From Anthonomus grandis grandis (lineage: Eukaryota; Arthropoda; Insecta; Coleoptera; Curculionidae): DNA of 64,000 bases. The translations under genes were made by a program, and so were the position numbers. Position 1 is the first letter of the stretch, and every line of letters begins with the position of its first letter. Positions 55,013 through 64,000 of this stretch are shown in pieces. The DNA is taken from NCBI RefSeq assembly GCF_022605725.1, contig NC_065561.1, forward strand, positions 21,676,256 through 21,740,255. The letters run 5' to 3'. The notes beneath the pieces are model-generated. The model was not told where the DNA came from and made no database searches. It worked only from the letters and a program-made list of their open reading frames with translations.

Positions 55013-55747
55013 GATTTTTAAATTTTTAGATTTTTAGATTTTTAGATTTTTAGATTTTTAGATTTTTAGATTTTTAGATTTTTAGATTTTTAGATTTTTA
55101 GATTTTTAGATTTTTAGATTTTTAGATTTTTAGATTTTTAGATTTTTAGATTTTTAGATTTTTAGATTTTTAGATTTTTAGATTTTTAGATTTTTAGATT
55201 TTTAGATTTTTAGATTTTTAGATTTTTAGATTTTTAGATTTTTAGATTTTTAGATTTTTAGATTTTTAGATTTTTAGATTTTTAGATTTTTAGATTTTTA
55301 GATTTTTAGATTTTTAGATTTTTAGATTTTTAGATTTTTAGATTTTTAGATTTTTAGATTTTTAGATTTTTAGATTTTTAGATTTTTAGATTTTTAGATT
55401 TTTAGATTTTTAGATTTTTAGATTTTTAGATTTTTAGATTTTTAGATTTTTAGATTTTTAGATTTTTAGATTTTTAGATTTTTAGATTTTTAGATTTTTA
55501 GATTTTTAGATTTTTAGATTTTTAGATTTTTAGATTTTTAGATTTTTAGATTTTTAGATTTTTAGATTTTTAGATTTTTAGATTTTTAGATTTTTAGATT
55601 TTTAGATTTTTAGATTTTTAGATTTTTAGATTTTTAGATTTTTAGATTTTTAGATTTTTAGATTTTTAGATTTTTAGATTTTTAGATTTTTAGATTTTTA
55701 GATTTTTAGATTTTTAAATTTTTAGATTTTTAGATTTTTAGATTTTT
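55013..55747 (+). repeat. Octanucleotide array (GATTTTTA)n, about 92 copies
   Basis: GATTTTTA repeats for about 735 bp with almost no variation; the visible exceptions are AAATTTTTA at the left edge and one more near 55716. Its complement is TAAAAATC, one of the words of the A-rich tract at 48270-52790. Such purity points to recent expansion by slippage or unequal exchange. Confidence 0.97.
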
Positions 55748-55749
55748 GG

Positions 55750-58190
55750 ATTTCTGAATATTATGATTTTTTTAATTTTCAGATTTTAATTGTTTTAATT
55801 TTGTAAATTTTTATTTTTTTGGATTTTTGGTTTGTAGTATTTTTGGATTTTGAAATATTTTAGTTTTTAAATTTTTCAGTTCTTGAATTTTTTAATTTTA
55901 GGACTTCTGGTTATATAATAAACTCTTTGTATTTATTTTTGTTTTTTTTTAATTATTAAAATTTTGGTTTTTTTAATTTTTATGTTTTGGAATTCTTCAG
56001 CTTTTGATATTTGGGATTTTTTAATTTTTGTTTTTTTTTTTTTTGATTTTTGCATATTTAAATTTTTGACTCTTTTGCCATTTGATTCTTTGACTCTAGG
56101 ACTCTTTGAACCTTTAAATCTTGAATCTTGGAAATTTGAAATATTCAAATTTTTTTTAAATACGAACCTGGATTTTTCATTACATTTAAAAAAATTTTTT
56201 TTATGATTCTCAGACTCTTCCACTTTTTGACTCTCTGACTCTTTGTATTTTTGACTTTTTGATTCTTTGATTTTTTGATTTTTTGACTCTTTAAATCTTG
56301 AACATTTTTAATATTCAAATTTTTTTAAATACGAACCTGGATTTTTCATTACATATTAAAAAAAATTTTTTATGATTCTCGGACTCTCTGACTCCTTCAC
56401 TTTTTAACTCTCTGACTCTTTGTATCTTTGACTCTTTTATTCTTTCACTCTTTGACTCTTTGACTTTTAAACCTTTAAATCTTGAATCTTGGACATTATT
56501 AATATTTAATTTTTTTTAAATACGAACCTGGATTTTTTATTACATATTAAAACAAAAAATTTATGATTCTCGGACTCTCCAACTCTTTCACTTTTTGACT
56601 CTTTGACTCTTTGGCTCTTTGACTCTTTGAACCTTTAAATCTTGGTAATTTTAATATTCAAATTTTTTTAAATATAAATCAGGACTTTTCATTACATATT
56701 AAAAAAAAAATTTATGATTTTCAGATTCTCCGACTTTTTGTCTCTCTGACTCTTTGTATCTTTGACTTTTTGATTTTTTGACCCTTTGAACTTTTAAATC
56801 TTTAAACCTTGGAAATTTTTAATATTAAAAATTGTTTTAAATACGAATCTGGATATTTCGTTACATATTAAAAAAAAATTTGATGATTCTCGGACTCTCC
56901 GACTCTTCCACTTTTTGATTTTTTGACTCTTTAATTTTCTGACTCTTTGAACCTTTAAATCTTGGAAATTTTTAATATTCAATTTTTTTTAAATACGAAC
57001 CTAGATTTTTCATTACATATTAAAAAAAATTTTTTATGATTCTCGGATTCACCGATTCTTGCACTTTTTGACTCTCTGACTCTTTATATCTTTGACTCTT
57101 TGATTCTGTGACTCTTTGATTTTTTGACTCTTTGAACCTTTAAATCTTTGAATCTTGGAAATTTTAAATATTCAGATTTTTTTAAATACGAACCTGGATT
57201 TTTCATCACATATTAAAAACATTTTTTATGATTCTCGGACTCTCCGACTCTTTCACTTTTTGACTCTCTGACTCTTTATATCTTTGACTCTTTGATTTTG
57301 TGACTCTTTGACTTTTTGAACCTTTGAATCTTGGAAATTTTAAATATTTAGATTTTTTTAAATACGAACCTGGATTTTTCATTACATATTAAAAACATTT
57401 TTTATGATTCTCGGACTCTCCGACTCTTTTACTTTTTGACTCTCTGACTCTTTGTATCTTTGACTCTTTGAACCTTTAAATCTTTGCATCTTGGAAATTT
57501 TAATATTTAAAATTTTTTACATACGAACCTGGATTTTAGATTACATATTAAAAAAAAATAATGTATGATTCTCGAACTCTCCGACTCTTTCACTTTTTGA
57601 CTCTCTGACTCTTTATATCTTTGACTCTTTGATGTTTTTACTCTTTGACTCTTTAAACCTTTAAATATTTGAATCTTGGAAATTTTTAATATTATTTTTT
57701 TTTTAAATTAGTATTTTTGGATTTTTCATTACATATTAAAAAAATATTTTATGACCCTCAGACTCTCCGACTCTTTCACTTTTTAACTCTCTGACTCTTT
57801 GATTCTTTGACTTTTTGACTCTTTGACTTTTGAACCTTTAAATCTGTTAAGCTGTCAAATTTTTTTAAATACGATCCTGGATTTTTCATTACATATTAAA
57901 AAATTTTTTTATGATTCTCGGACTCTCCGACTCTTTCACTTATTTACTCTCTGACTCTTTGTATTTTGACTCTTTAATTCTTTGACTCTTTGACTCTTTG
58001 AACCTCTAAATCTTTGAATCTTGTAAATTTTTAATATTCAAATTTTTTTAAATACGAACCTGGATTTTTCATTACATATTAAAAAAAATAGTTATGATTC
58101 TCGGACTCTCCGACTCTTTCACTTTTTCACTCTTTAACCCTTTGACCCTTTGACTCTTTGACTCTTTGTCTCCTTGACCCTTTGCACCTT
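55750..58190 (+). repeat. Composite T-rich tandem array, about 150-190-bp unit, about 12 copies
   Basis: From about 56100 each unit holds TACGAACCTGGATTTTTCATTACATATTAAAA, ATGATTCTCGGACTCTCCGACTC and a variable run of the nonamer GACTCTTTG, then TTTAAATCTTTGAATCTTGG. ATTACATATTAAAA recurs near 56342, 56533, 56692, 56862, 57015, 57208, 57384, 57541, 57728, 57890 and 58071. Unit length varies because the nonamer run changes. 55750-56100 is a decayed transition from the octamer array. No gene. Confidence 0.9.
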
Positions 58191-58448
58191 TAAATATTTT
58201 TTAAATATGAACATATTAAGAAAGAAATTTTTTATTCCCTTGAAAACTGATATGAGTAAGTCAAATACAAAAAAATATAAAATAAACAATATTAATCAAC
58301 AATAACTTTATATCTATATTTTTTTAAAACCCAATTTTAATTCTCTTTAAAACTGACATAAATAATTAATATACAATAAAAAAATTAATAAAAACGATAA
58401 AGGTTCATTCGGCTTCTGACCGTCAACCCAATTACAGCAACAAAAACA
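58191..58448. other. AT-rich spacer
   Basis: No recognisable feature apart from the approach to the RT fragment. Confidence 0.4.
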
Positions 58449-58910
58449 TTCTGCGACTTAATCAAAGCCTTTGACAGCGTATCCGATGACATTGATTCAT
58501 CACAACATTCAAGCCTTACGCACTATATCCCTATTTGCCGACGATACAACAATATCATTTTATAATGAGTAACTCATCTGAAGAGCAGTTAAGAATACTT
58601 AAAGAAGGCAAGCATTGGCTCTTTGGACCTCATATGTCTTCCTATATTTGTACTAGAGCAACAGAAGCATTCAAATTGCTAATTTCAACAAAAGGCATAG
58701 TAGAGAAGATCCTGTTTTCCACCAACAGGAATATAGTGATGGATGCTATATCGAGTCAAGCAGGCTTTTCTTTAATTGATCGTACACCCAAATTTAAACC
58801 AGAATTCCTTCATAAACACCTGGAAGTCACTACTCAAACCTATGGACGTTCGCTTCTATATACAGATCTGAGTCAGTCTATATATTAATTAGTTCAAAGC
58901 ACGGCATTCT
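58449..58910 (+). pseudogene. Broken non-LTR retrotransposon reverse transcriptase
   Basis: FCDLIKAFDSVSDD (motif A) is at 58449-58493. Only about 38 bp later, in another frame, comes LFADDTTISF (motif C) at 58531-58560. In intact elements about 100 codons separate them, so there is a large internal deletion and a frameshift. Further on KILFSTNRNI (58716-58745) resembles the K-T-x-x-x-L-F-S-T segment after motif C. The 117-codon open frame from 58535 mixes these frames and is not a gene. Confidence 0.75.
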
Positions 58911-59825
58911 ACAGTAACTCTTTCACTTTCTTTCAGTAGAATTTAATTGTCATCAAAAGATTTTGTTAAGGGACAAATTTATAGTTACAATGATTTTTGG
59001 AGTACCCAAAGTTTCTTTCTACAACTTTGGTAACTAACGGCAGAGCTCTGGAAAGAGGTGCAGCTATTCCAGTTCCTCGTTTAGGTCTGGATTTACTTAA
59101 GTGATACATCCTGTGTTTTGAACAAGTAAATATATTATGCAATTATGCAACGTCTATAAATCAAACCACACGCTGCGCGATTTAGTAACCTTGACATTCA
59201 CGTTCATAGTACACATCATCCGCTCATTAAATAAGATTATTTAATCTAAAGCCGCCTTGTTTAAACGATCGGAGTTTTATTGCTATTTTTATTCATGTCT
59301 GTTATCAAGCTTTTAAAAGATAAGCACGATTAATTTTTAAATATAGAAATCAATATGGTGGAAAATTTTCGAATGCATATCAATAGTTAAACCATAATTA
59401 TAATAAATAATCAAGTTAAATTAATGGCACCAATTAGGTAGGGATATAAACATGGAAATTAATGTTTTTTTAGAACTAACGATTAAAATTGAAAACAGGG
59501 GGCAACTCGCTCAAAATTAAACAAGAAATCGCGTGATTGATCTATTTTTCTTACTTGGAAATGCTAAGTGAAGAATGCGGTTGAAGCTAAAGAAAACGAG
59601 CAATATTTATAAAAAAAAAAGGGAATTTTGCTAAATAAAAAGGCTCCTAAAGATCCATCTACAAAGTCTCACCCTAGTTTCCTTCGCTTTTTTCTTTGGG
59701 TATCTTAATTTCTTACCAACTATGTACATCTCCTTTTTCTAACATGTGATCCTTAATTTCCCAATTGTTAAACTATTACACTCAGAGTCTCACACCATAT
59801 CTATCATAGTTAGATTTTCAGGATC
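58911..59825. other. Intergenic sequence without recognised feature
   Basis: Unique AT-rich sequence. 59160-59300 is somewhat richer in G+C and could be regulatory, but no motif supports it. Confidence 0.4.
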
Positions 59826-60215
59826 AGTAATTAAATGAGAATTTCTAGGGAGTAAGAGAGGTTTGACATGTACCTCAAATTCCTAGTCTCAATAAAGTCA
59901 ATCAGAGAACTCTACAGGGCCTTTCCAGAGTAATTTGAATACGAAATTATCTGGAAACGTCCATAAATGATAGATACTTTATATAATCTTTCATAAGATG
60001 CTTGAAAAGTCGTGATTTTAAAAGACTTAATGATTACTGTTAGATCTCCAACGAGTTTATTCATAGCTCCATGAAAACCAGTAATTAAACCAAAATTCTA
60101 AGGGAGTAAGAGAGGTTTGACATGTACCCTAAATTTCTAGTCTCAATGGAGCTAATCGGAGAACTCTACAGAGCTTTTCCAGAGAAATTGGAATACAAAA
60201 TTACTTGGAAATATA
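59826..60215 (+). repeat. Direct duplication of about 135 bp, offset 254 bp
   Basis: 59826-59965 and 60080-60215 share AGTAATTAAA, GGGAGTAAGAGAGGTTTGACATGTACC, CTAGTCTCAAT, GAGAACTCTACAG and TTTCCAGAG. No coding content is recognised. Confidence 0.7.
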
Positions 60216-60395
60216 GATAAATCCAATGCAAGCAACACCAAAACAATCCAATAACCTAACTGGTAGCCAGGAGTCAAGGAATTTAAGGTTTTTTCACATT
60301 TACCCATGATACGTAAAGTCTATTGGTGGTATGAGTTTTACTTATCTAAAGATGCTCAGGATGGCATTTTCTCTTTGTCCAAGGCAGCAACAATG

Positions 60396-60425
60396 TTCTG
60401 TGATCTGTCCAAAGCCTTTGATTGT
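60396..60425 (+). pseudogene. Reverse transcriptase motif A fragment
   Basis: The + strand reads FCDLSKAFDC, the best-preserved motif A in the window. The frame stops soon after and the 116-bp satellite begins within 20 bp. Confidence 0.6.
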
Positions 60426-60439
60426 GGATTATAAAGTCA

Positions 60440-61760
60440 CGTTTCCTCGTTCAACTGCCTGGAAGTGATGGAAATATTTGACTAATTACAGGCAGTTGAT
60501 GGAGTCATTTTTCTGAAATGTTCATCAAGTCTTGAAGGCCTTCCTGGACTTGGAACATTCCTGATTCAACTTTCTGGACTTGATGCAAATATTTGACTAA
60601 TTCCAGGCAGTTGATGAAGTCATTTTTCTGAAATGTCTATCAAGTCTTGCAGATCTTCCTGGAATTGGAACATTCCAGTTCCAACTGCCTGGAAGTGATG
60701 CAAATATTTGACTAATTACAGGCAGTTGATGGAGTCATTTTCCAGAAATGTTCATCATGTCTTCAAGGCCTTCCTGGACTTGGAACATTCCTGTTTCAAC
60801 TGCCTGGAAGAGATGCAAATATTTGAATAATTTCAGGCAGTTAATGGAGTCATTTTGATGAAATGTCCATTATGTCTTGCAGATCTTCCTGGACTAGGAA
60901 CGTTCCTGATTCAACTGCCTGGAAGTGACGGAAATATTTGACTTATTCCAGGCAGTTGATGGAGTCTTTTTCCTGAAATATCCATCATGTCTTCAAGGCC
61001 TTCCTGGACTTGGAACTTTCCTGTTTCAACTGCCTGGAAGTGATGGAAATATTTGACTAATTCCAGGCAGTTGATGGAGTGATTTTACTGAAATGTCCAT
61101 CACGTCTTAAAGGCGTTCCTGGACTTGGAACATTCCTGATTCAACTGCCTGGAAGTGATGGAAATATTTGACTAATTCCAGGCAGTTGATGAAGTCATTT
61201 TTCTAAAATATTCATCATGTCTTCCTGGATTTGGAACGTTCCTGTTTCAACTGCCTGGAAGTGATAAAAATATTTGACTTATTCCAGGCAATTGATGGAG
61301 TCATTTTGCTGAAATGTCCATCATGTCTTCAAGGCGTTCCTGGACTTGGAACATTCCTGATTCAACTGCCTGGAAGTGATGGAAATATTTGACTAATTCC
61401 AGGCAGTTAATGGAGTCACTTTTCCAAAATGTTCATCAAGTCTTGAAGGCTCTTCTGGAATTGGAACGTTCCTGTTTCAACTGCCTGGAAGTGATGGAAA
61501 TATTTGACTAATTCCAGGCAGTTAATGGAGTCACTTTTCCAAAATGTTCATCAAGTCTTGAAGGCCCTTCTGGAATTGGAACGTTCCTGTTTCAACTGCC
61601 TGGAAGTGATTGAAATATTTGACTTATTCCAGGCAGTTGATGGAGTCATTTTTCTGAAATGTCCATCATGTCTCCAAGGCTTTCCTGGACTTGGAACGTT
61701 CCTGTTTCAACTGCCTGGAAGTGACGCAAATATTTAACAAATTCTAGGCAATTAAAAGAT
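60440..61760 (+). repeat. Tandem satellite, about 116-bp unit, 11 copies
   Basis: GGCAGTTGATGGAGTCATTTT recurs near 60491, 60606, 60721, 60836, 60950 and onward at about 116 bp. Each unit has GAAATGTCCATCATGTCTTCAAGG, CCTGGACTTGGAACATTCCTG and TTTCAACTGCCTGGAAGTGATGG. It borders the 3' end of the second EcKL gene. Confidence 0.92.
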
Positions 61761-61855
61761 AAAACGTCCCACATCTACGAAAGCCTACAACTTATGAATA
61801 TTTCAGACGAATTAATTCTGCCTGGAATTACTAGTTAGAAATAAAACGCATATTT

Positions 61856-63568
61856 TCAGTTGGTACCCTTTATATCATTACTATTACAAAGTTCAGTAAA
61901 CGAGTCAATAAGCCCTTTCATGACCTTCCTATAATGCTCAACCTTCAACCCTAAATTAATTAAATAAAACTCATCTCGCAGCAGCTCCATTTGATTCTCG
62001 TGGAAAACGCGTTCTCTAACTTTCGGATCGATGGTCGTCAAATGCGAGTAGTAAATCGACATAAACACCGCTAAGATCCTCATTGGTCTGATGCTGCCTT
62101 CGAAGTTCTCTTTTGGATACACTTTGCTGATATCTAAATGGAACTTTCCCAAATTCTCTTTAAGTGCTTCATAATATAGTGCAAGGAGTTCGTCCATGTG
62201 CTCATCCAAGGTTTCTTTAAAGGCATTTTGATAAAGAAAGAACAAGAGGTCATGCGTGGGAGGCTTGTACCTTAAAATCTGAAAGTCAATCAGTTTAACG
62301 TCCTGGCACTCCTGTTTGTCATTGAAATTGAAGAGCATGTTGGCAACATACACATCTCCATGGCATAACACGTTAATGAACTCATCAGACTTAGGAAGAA
62401 GGGCGAAGGCTTGTTTGAGCAGACTCTGAGCCTTCTGAGCCACTTCTTCTTTATTACTGATGTTTGAAAAAACTTGGCACAAGTACACAATCACTTTCAC
62501 AATCCTTTGGAAAGCCTTTTTTGACTCCTTGGAGTCGATTACAAAGAAAACCTCTTGCAAATACTTGCTATAGAGGTCATAGAAGCTTTTTTCTTTCTTC
62601 AGTAGTGCTTGCTCAAAAATGAAACTGCTTGCGTGTAGCTTAGCTAATTCACTTACAGTAAGCTTAAGGGTAAGCAAGTCCAGCTTACAGTCAGGAGTAA
62701 GCCCTATATATCCCTTAGCAGTCATATCTTCCAAGACAAGAACATCATCCACCCGTGAAAAGTAGCACTCAGGAGCAAAACTTAGCAGTTCATTTAAGCC
62801 GAGCTCTCTTAACTTGGGAATGTATTCAAGATAAAAGAACTCTTCCTTCTTCGAAGGACCGCGGGCCAACAGTTGCTTGAAAAAGTCAATTTTGGCATTT
62901 AGGAACTTCACGAACATCTCTAGCAGTTGAACTTCGTTGTTACGCTCAACTTGGACTTTAAGTTGAAAGTAGTCCCCCAGGTGGCCGTTTCTTTGATCCA
63001 GCGGAATGAGCTCGTAAGAAATAAGCCGAAAATCTGAATCTCCGAATTTGTTTTTCACCGTTACATAAATATCTTCTTGGCTTATCCTGGGATTCTTGAA
63101 GAAATTCAGTATATTGTCAACCAGTTCGTCATCTTGCTCACTGGTTTCTTTTAAAACATGAAGTTTCACAAGAGGCAAAAGCACTTTAATGTGAAGCTCC
63201 AACTGAGCTCTCTCTAAGTCACTCTGCTCTAATAGCTCTTGGAAGTACACCTTCATTAGCTCGCGAAAGTGTTTTGCACGAAACTTTTCACTGGATTCAG
63301 CAAATATCTTTAACAACACTTGCTGAGATATCGTAACATATTTACTGGTCGCGTCATTTGTTAACAGAGACTCCACTACTTCTTGCAGATATTTGATTTC
63401 TTTTTGGGCTGCTGCTGTATCAATAGCTTTTGATAAATCCAGAGGGAGCAACAGCTTCTCTATGTCTTGCGGTACCATTAGAGGCTCAATGTTTGTTTTA
63501 CTGCACCTCACAGTTTCTTTAATAGACTTTTTCAAGTTGTTCAACAGTAAATTCTCGCGTTCACTCAT
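61856..63568 (-). CDS. Ecdysteroid-kinase-like protein (EcKL/CHK-like, DUF227), 570 aa
   Basis: An intronless paralogue of the gene at 53038, in opposite orientation. The start is the ATG in ACCATGAGTG (MSERENLLLNNLKK); the frame is open 13 codons further, only to a TTG. The kinase core begins near residue 180 (LIPLDQRNGHLGDYFQLKV). The catalytic loop VLCHGDVYVANMLF has His403, Asp405 and Asn410; the metal-binding Asp428 is in LIDFQ. RGPSKKEEFFYLEY is shared almost exactly with the paralogue. Like it, this protein has about 140 residues of mostly helical, Leu/Glu/Lys-rich sequence before the core, absent from typical 400-430-residue members. The stop is TGA at 61858-61856. Substrate unknown; ecdysteroid or xenobiotic phosphorylation are the family options. 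Confidence 0.95.
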   Translation of the reverse strand: MSERENLLLNNLKKSIKETVRCSKTNIEPLMVPQDIEKLLLPLDLSKAIDTAAAQKEIKYLQEVVESLLTNDATSKYVTISQQVLLKIFAESSEKFRAKHFRELMKVYFQELLEQSDLERAQLELHIKVLLPLVKLHVLKETSEQDDELVDNILNFFKNPRISQEDIYVTVKNKFGDSDFRLISYELIPLDQRNGHLGDYFQLKVQVERNNEVQLLEMFVKFLNAKIDFFKQLLARGPSKKEEFFYLEYIPKLRELGLNELLSFAPECYFSRVDDVLVLEDMTAKGYIGLTPDCKLDLLTLKLTVSELAKLHASSFIFEQALLKKEKSFYDLYSKYLQEVFFVIDSKESKKAFQRIVKVIVYLCQVFSNISNKEEVAQKAQSLLKQAFALLPKSDEFINVLCHGDVYVANMLFNFNDKQECQDVKLIDFQILRYKPPTHDLLFFLYQNAFKETLDEHMDELLALYYEALKENLGKFHLDISKVYPKENFEGSIRPMRILAVFMSIYYSHLTTIDPKVRERVFHENQMELLRDEFYLINLGLKVEHYRKVMKGLIDSFTELCNSNDIKGTN

Positions 63569-63616
63569 GGTTAATTGAACCGGGGACGTATGACAGTGTA
63601 AACACAATTATGTTTA

Positions 63617-63624
63617 TTTTATAG
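63617..63624 (-). promoter_or_regulatory. TATA box candidate of the second EcKL gene
   Basis: CTATAAAA on the - strand about 50 bp upstream of the ATG at 63568, leaving room for a start site about 30 bp downstream near 63592 and a 5' UTR of about 25 nt. Confidence 0.45.
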
Positions 63625-63738
63625 CTTACTGGTTTGTATCTTTATTGGGGCAATTTCCTTTTTAATTGCTGAACTTTGAAATTTAATTAAATAATATTTT
63701 TATGGAAATATGGTTGTGATTAATGAGCTTGTATGCAG

Positions 63739-63865
63739 GGTGATCCACCTTTACAGCAAAAAGATTTTGCAAAAAAAGAAAACGAAGTATCTATGAAGTT
63801 AGAGGAAGGCAGTGATGGCGAGTCCAGCAGTGAGGCAAATGAAGTTGATGAAATGAAACGGAAAA
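63739..63865 (+). CDS. Probable internal exon of an unidentified + strand gene
   Basis: Between a plausible acceptor (TTGTATGCAG) and a good donor (AAAAGTGAGT) lies a 127-nt open stretch reading GDPPLQQKDFAKKENEV, MKLEEGSDGESSSEAN, EVDEMKRK. The acidic Ser/Glu patch followed by basic residues is protein-like and unlike the satellites. The frame stops 8 codons beyond the donor. I recognise no family. If real, the second EcKL gene may lie inside an intron of this gene, on the opposite strand. The acceptor's pyrimidine tract is weak. Confidence 0.45.
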
Positions 63866-63929
63866 GTGAGTTGAAAAGAGAAACGTCCTAAGTTCAAAAA
63901 AGCCTGCAATAGATTTCAGAATTGTCTGG

Positions 63930-64000
63930 AATTAGTTAAATATTTCCATTAGTTCCAGGCAGTTGAAACAGGAATGTTCCAAGTCCAGGAAGGCCTTGAA
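63930..64000 (-). repeat. 116-bp satellite unit in inverse orientation, truncated by the window end
   Basis: CCAGGCAGTTGAAACAGGAATG and GTCCAGGAAGGCCTTGAA are the reverse complement of the unit of 60440-61760. The second EcKL gene is thus flanked by the same satellite in inverse orientation. Confidence 0.85.

Noticed and set aside
55013..55747. Telomeric or subtelomeric repeat
   Set aside because: The unit GATTTTTA is not the insect TTAGG-type telomere repeat, and it is flanked by ordinary genes on both sides.
55933..56223. 96-codon Lys/Asn-rich open frame on the - strand
   Set aside because: Product of A-rich composition in the composite array; the words repeat in neighbouring units.
58535..58888. 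117-codon open frame on the + strand
   Set aside because: It runs out of frame with the RT motif C overlapping its start and has no family features; it is debris of the broken retroelement.
63569..63607. Upstream start of the second EcKL protein (13 extra residues)
   Set aside because: The codon is TTG; the ATG at 63568 has context ACCATGAG, and the region above is the likely promoter and 5' UTR.

Overview
The window is nuclear DNA of an insect, most likely a beetle (inference from the T-box and adenylyl cyclase sequences, the ecdysteroid-kinase-like genes, very short 51-57 nt introns beside multi-kilobase ones, and strong AT-richness). Four protein-coding genes can be supported; most of the remainder is tandem satellite DNA and retroelement debris lying inside introns and between genes.

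Left part, + strand (1 to about 19040): the 3' two thirds of a Brachyury/brachyenteron T-box gene. Four exons (2784-3037, 8954-9223, 9478-9636, 18445-18926) join in frame, all introns being phase 1, and give the DNA-binding domain from RRMFP onward plus the whole C-terminal region to the stop. The 5' exons lie left of the window. The introns hold a 188-bp satellite (424-2630), a foldback family with C/G-rich tracts (3290-8070), and a 348-bp satellite (10420-17570).

Middle part, - strand (46622 down to about 21253): fourteen exons of a membrane adenylyl cyclase of the AC8 (Drosophila Ac78C) type. They code for the end of C1, the linker, TM7-TM12 with a very long glycosylated loop, the complete C2 domain and a tail of about 250 residues, ending in a stop convergent with the T-box gene. 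Exons coding for TM1-TM6 and the first part of C1 were not found. The introns carry several large satellites. The most striking is a 182-bp satellite present as two arrays in opposite orientation (30270-35080 and 36460-39760) on either side of the C2 exons; each monomer keeps the reading-frame signature of reverse-transcriptase motif A (D-F-x-K-A-F-D). Short retroelement RT fragments with the same motif lie close to several cyclase splice sites. Small hammerhead-ribozyme-like motifs of the Penelope-element type occur at 5381, 9276 (- strand) and 45180.

Right part (47350-64000): a cluster of CTCF-like motifs in three copies of a small dispersed repeat, an A-rich 10-bp-patterned tract (48270-52790), an intronless ecdysteroid-kinase-like gene (53038-54672, +), a nearly pure 735-bp array of the octamer GATTTTTA (55013-55747), a composite T-rich repeat array (55750-58190), broken non-LTR reverse-transcriptase pieces, a 116-bp satellite, and a second intronless ecdysteroid-kinase-like gene (61856-63568, -), followed by one probable exon of an unidentified + strand gene.

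The developmental transcription factor, the cyclase and the two kinase-like genes have no obvious joint function. The common theme is repeat biology: different satellite families, several with a near-nucleosomal period of 180-190 bp, one recognisably born from a reverse-transcriptase fragment, and several ribozyme-bearing inverted repeats have invaded the introns of two conserved genes.
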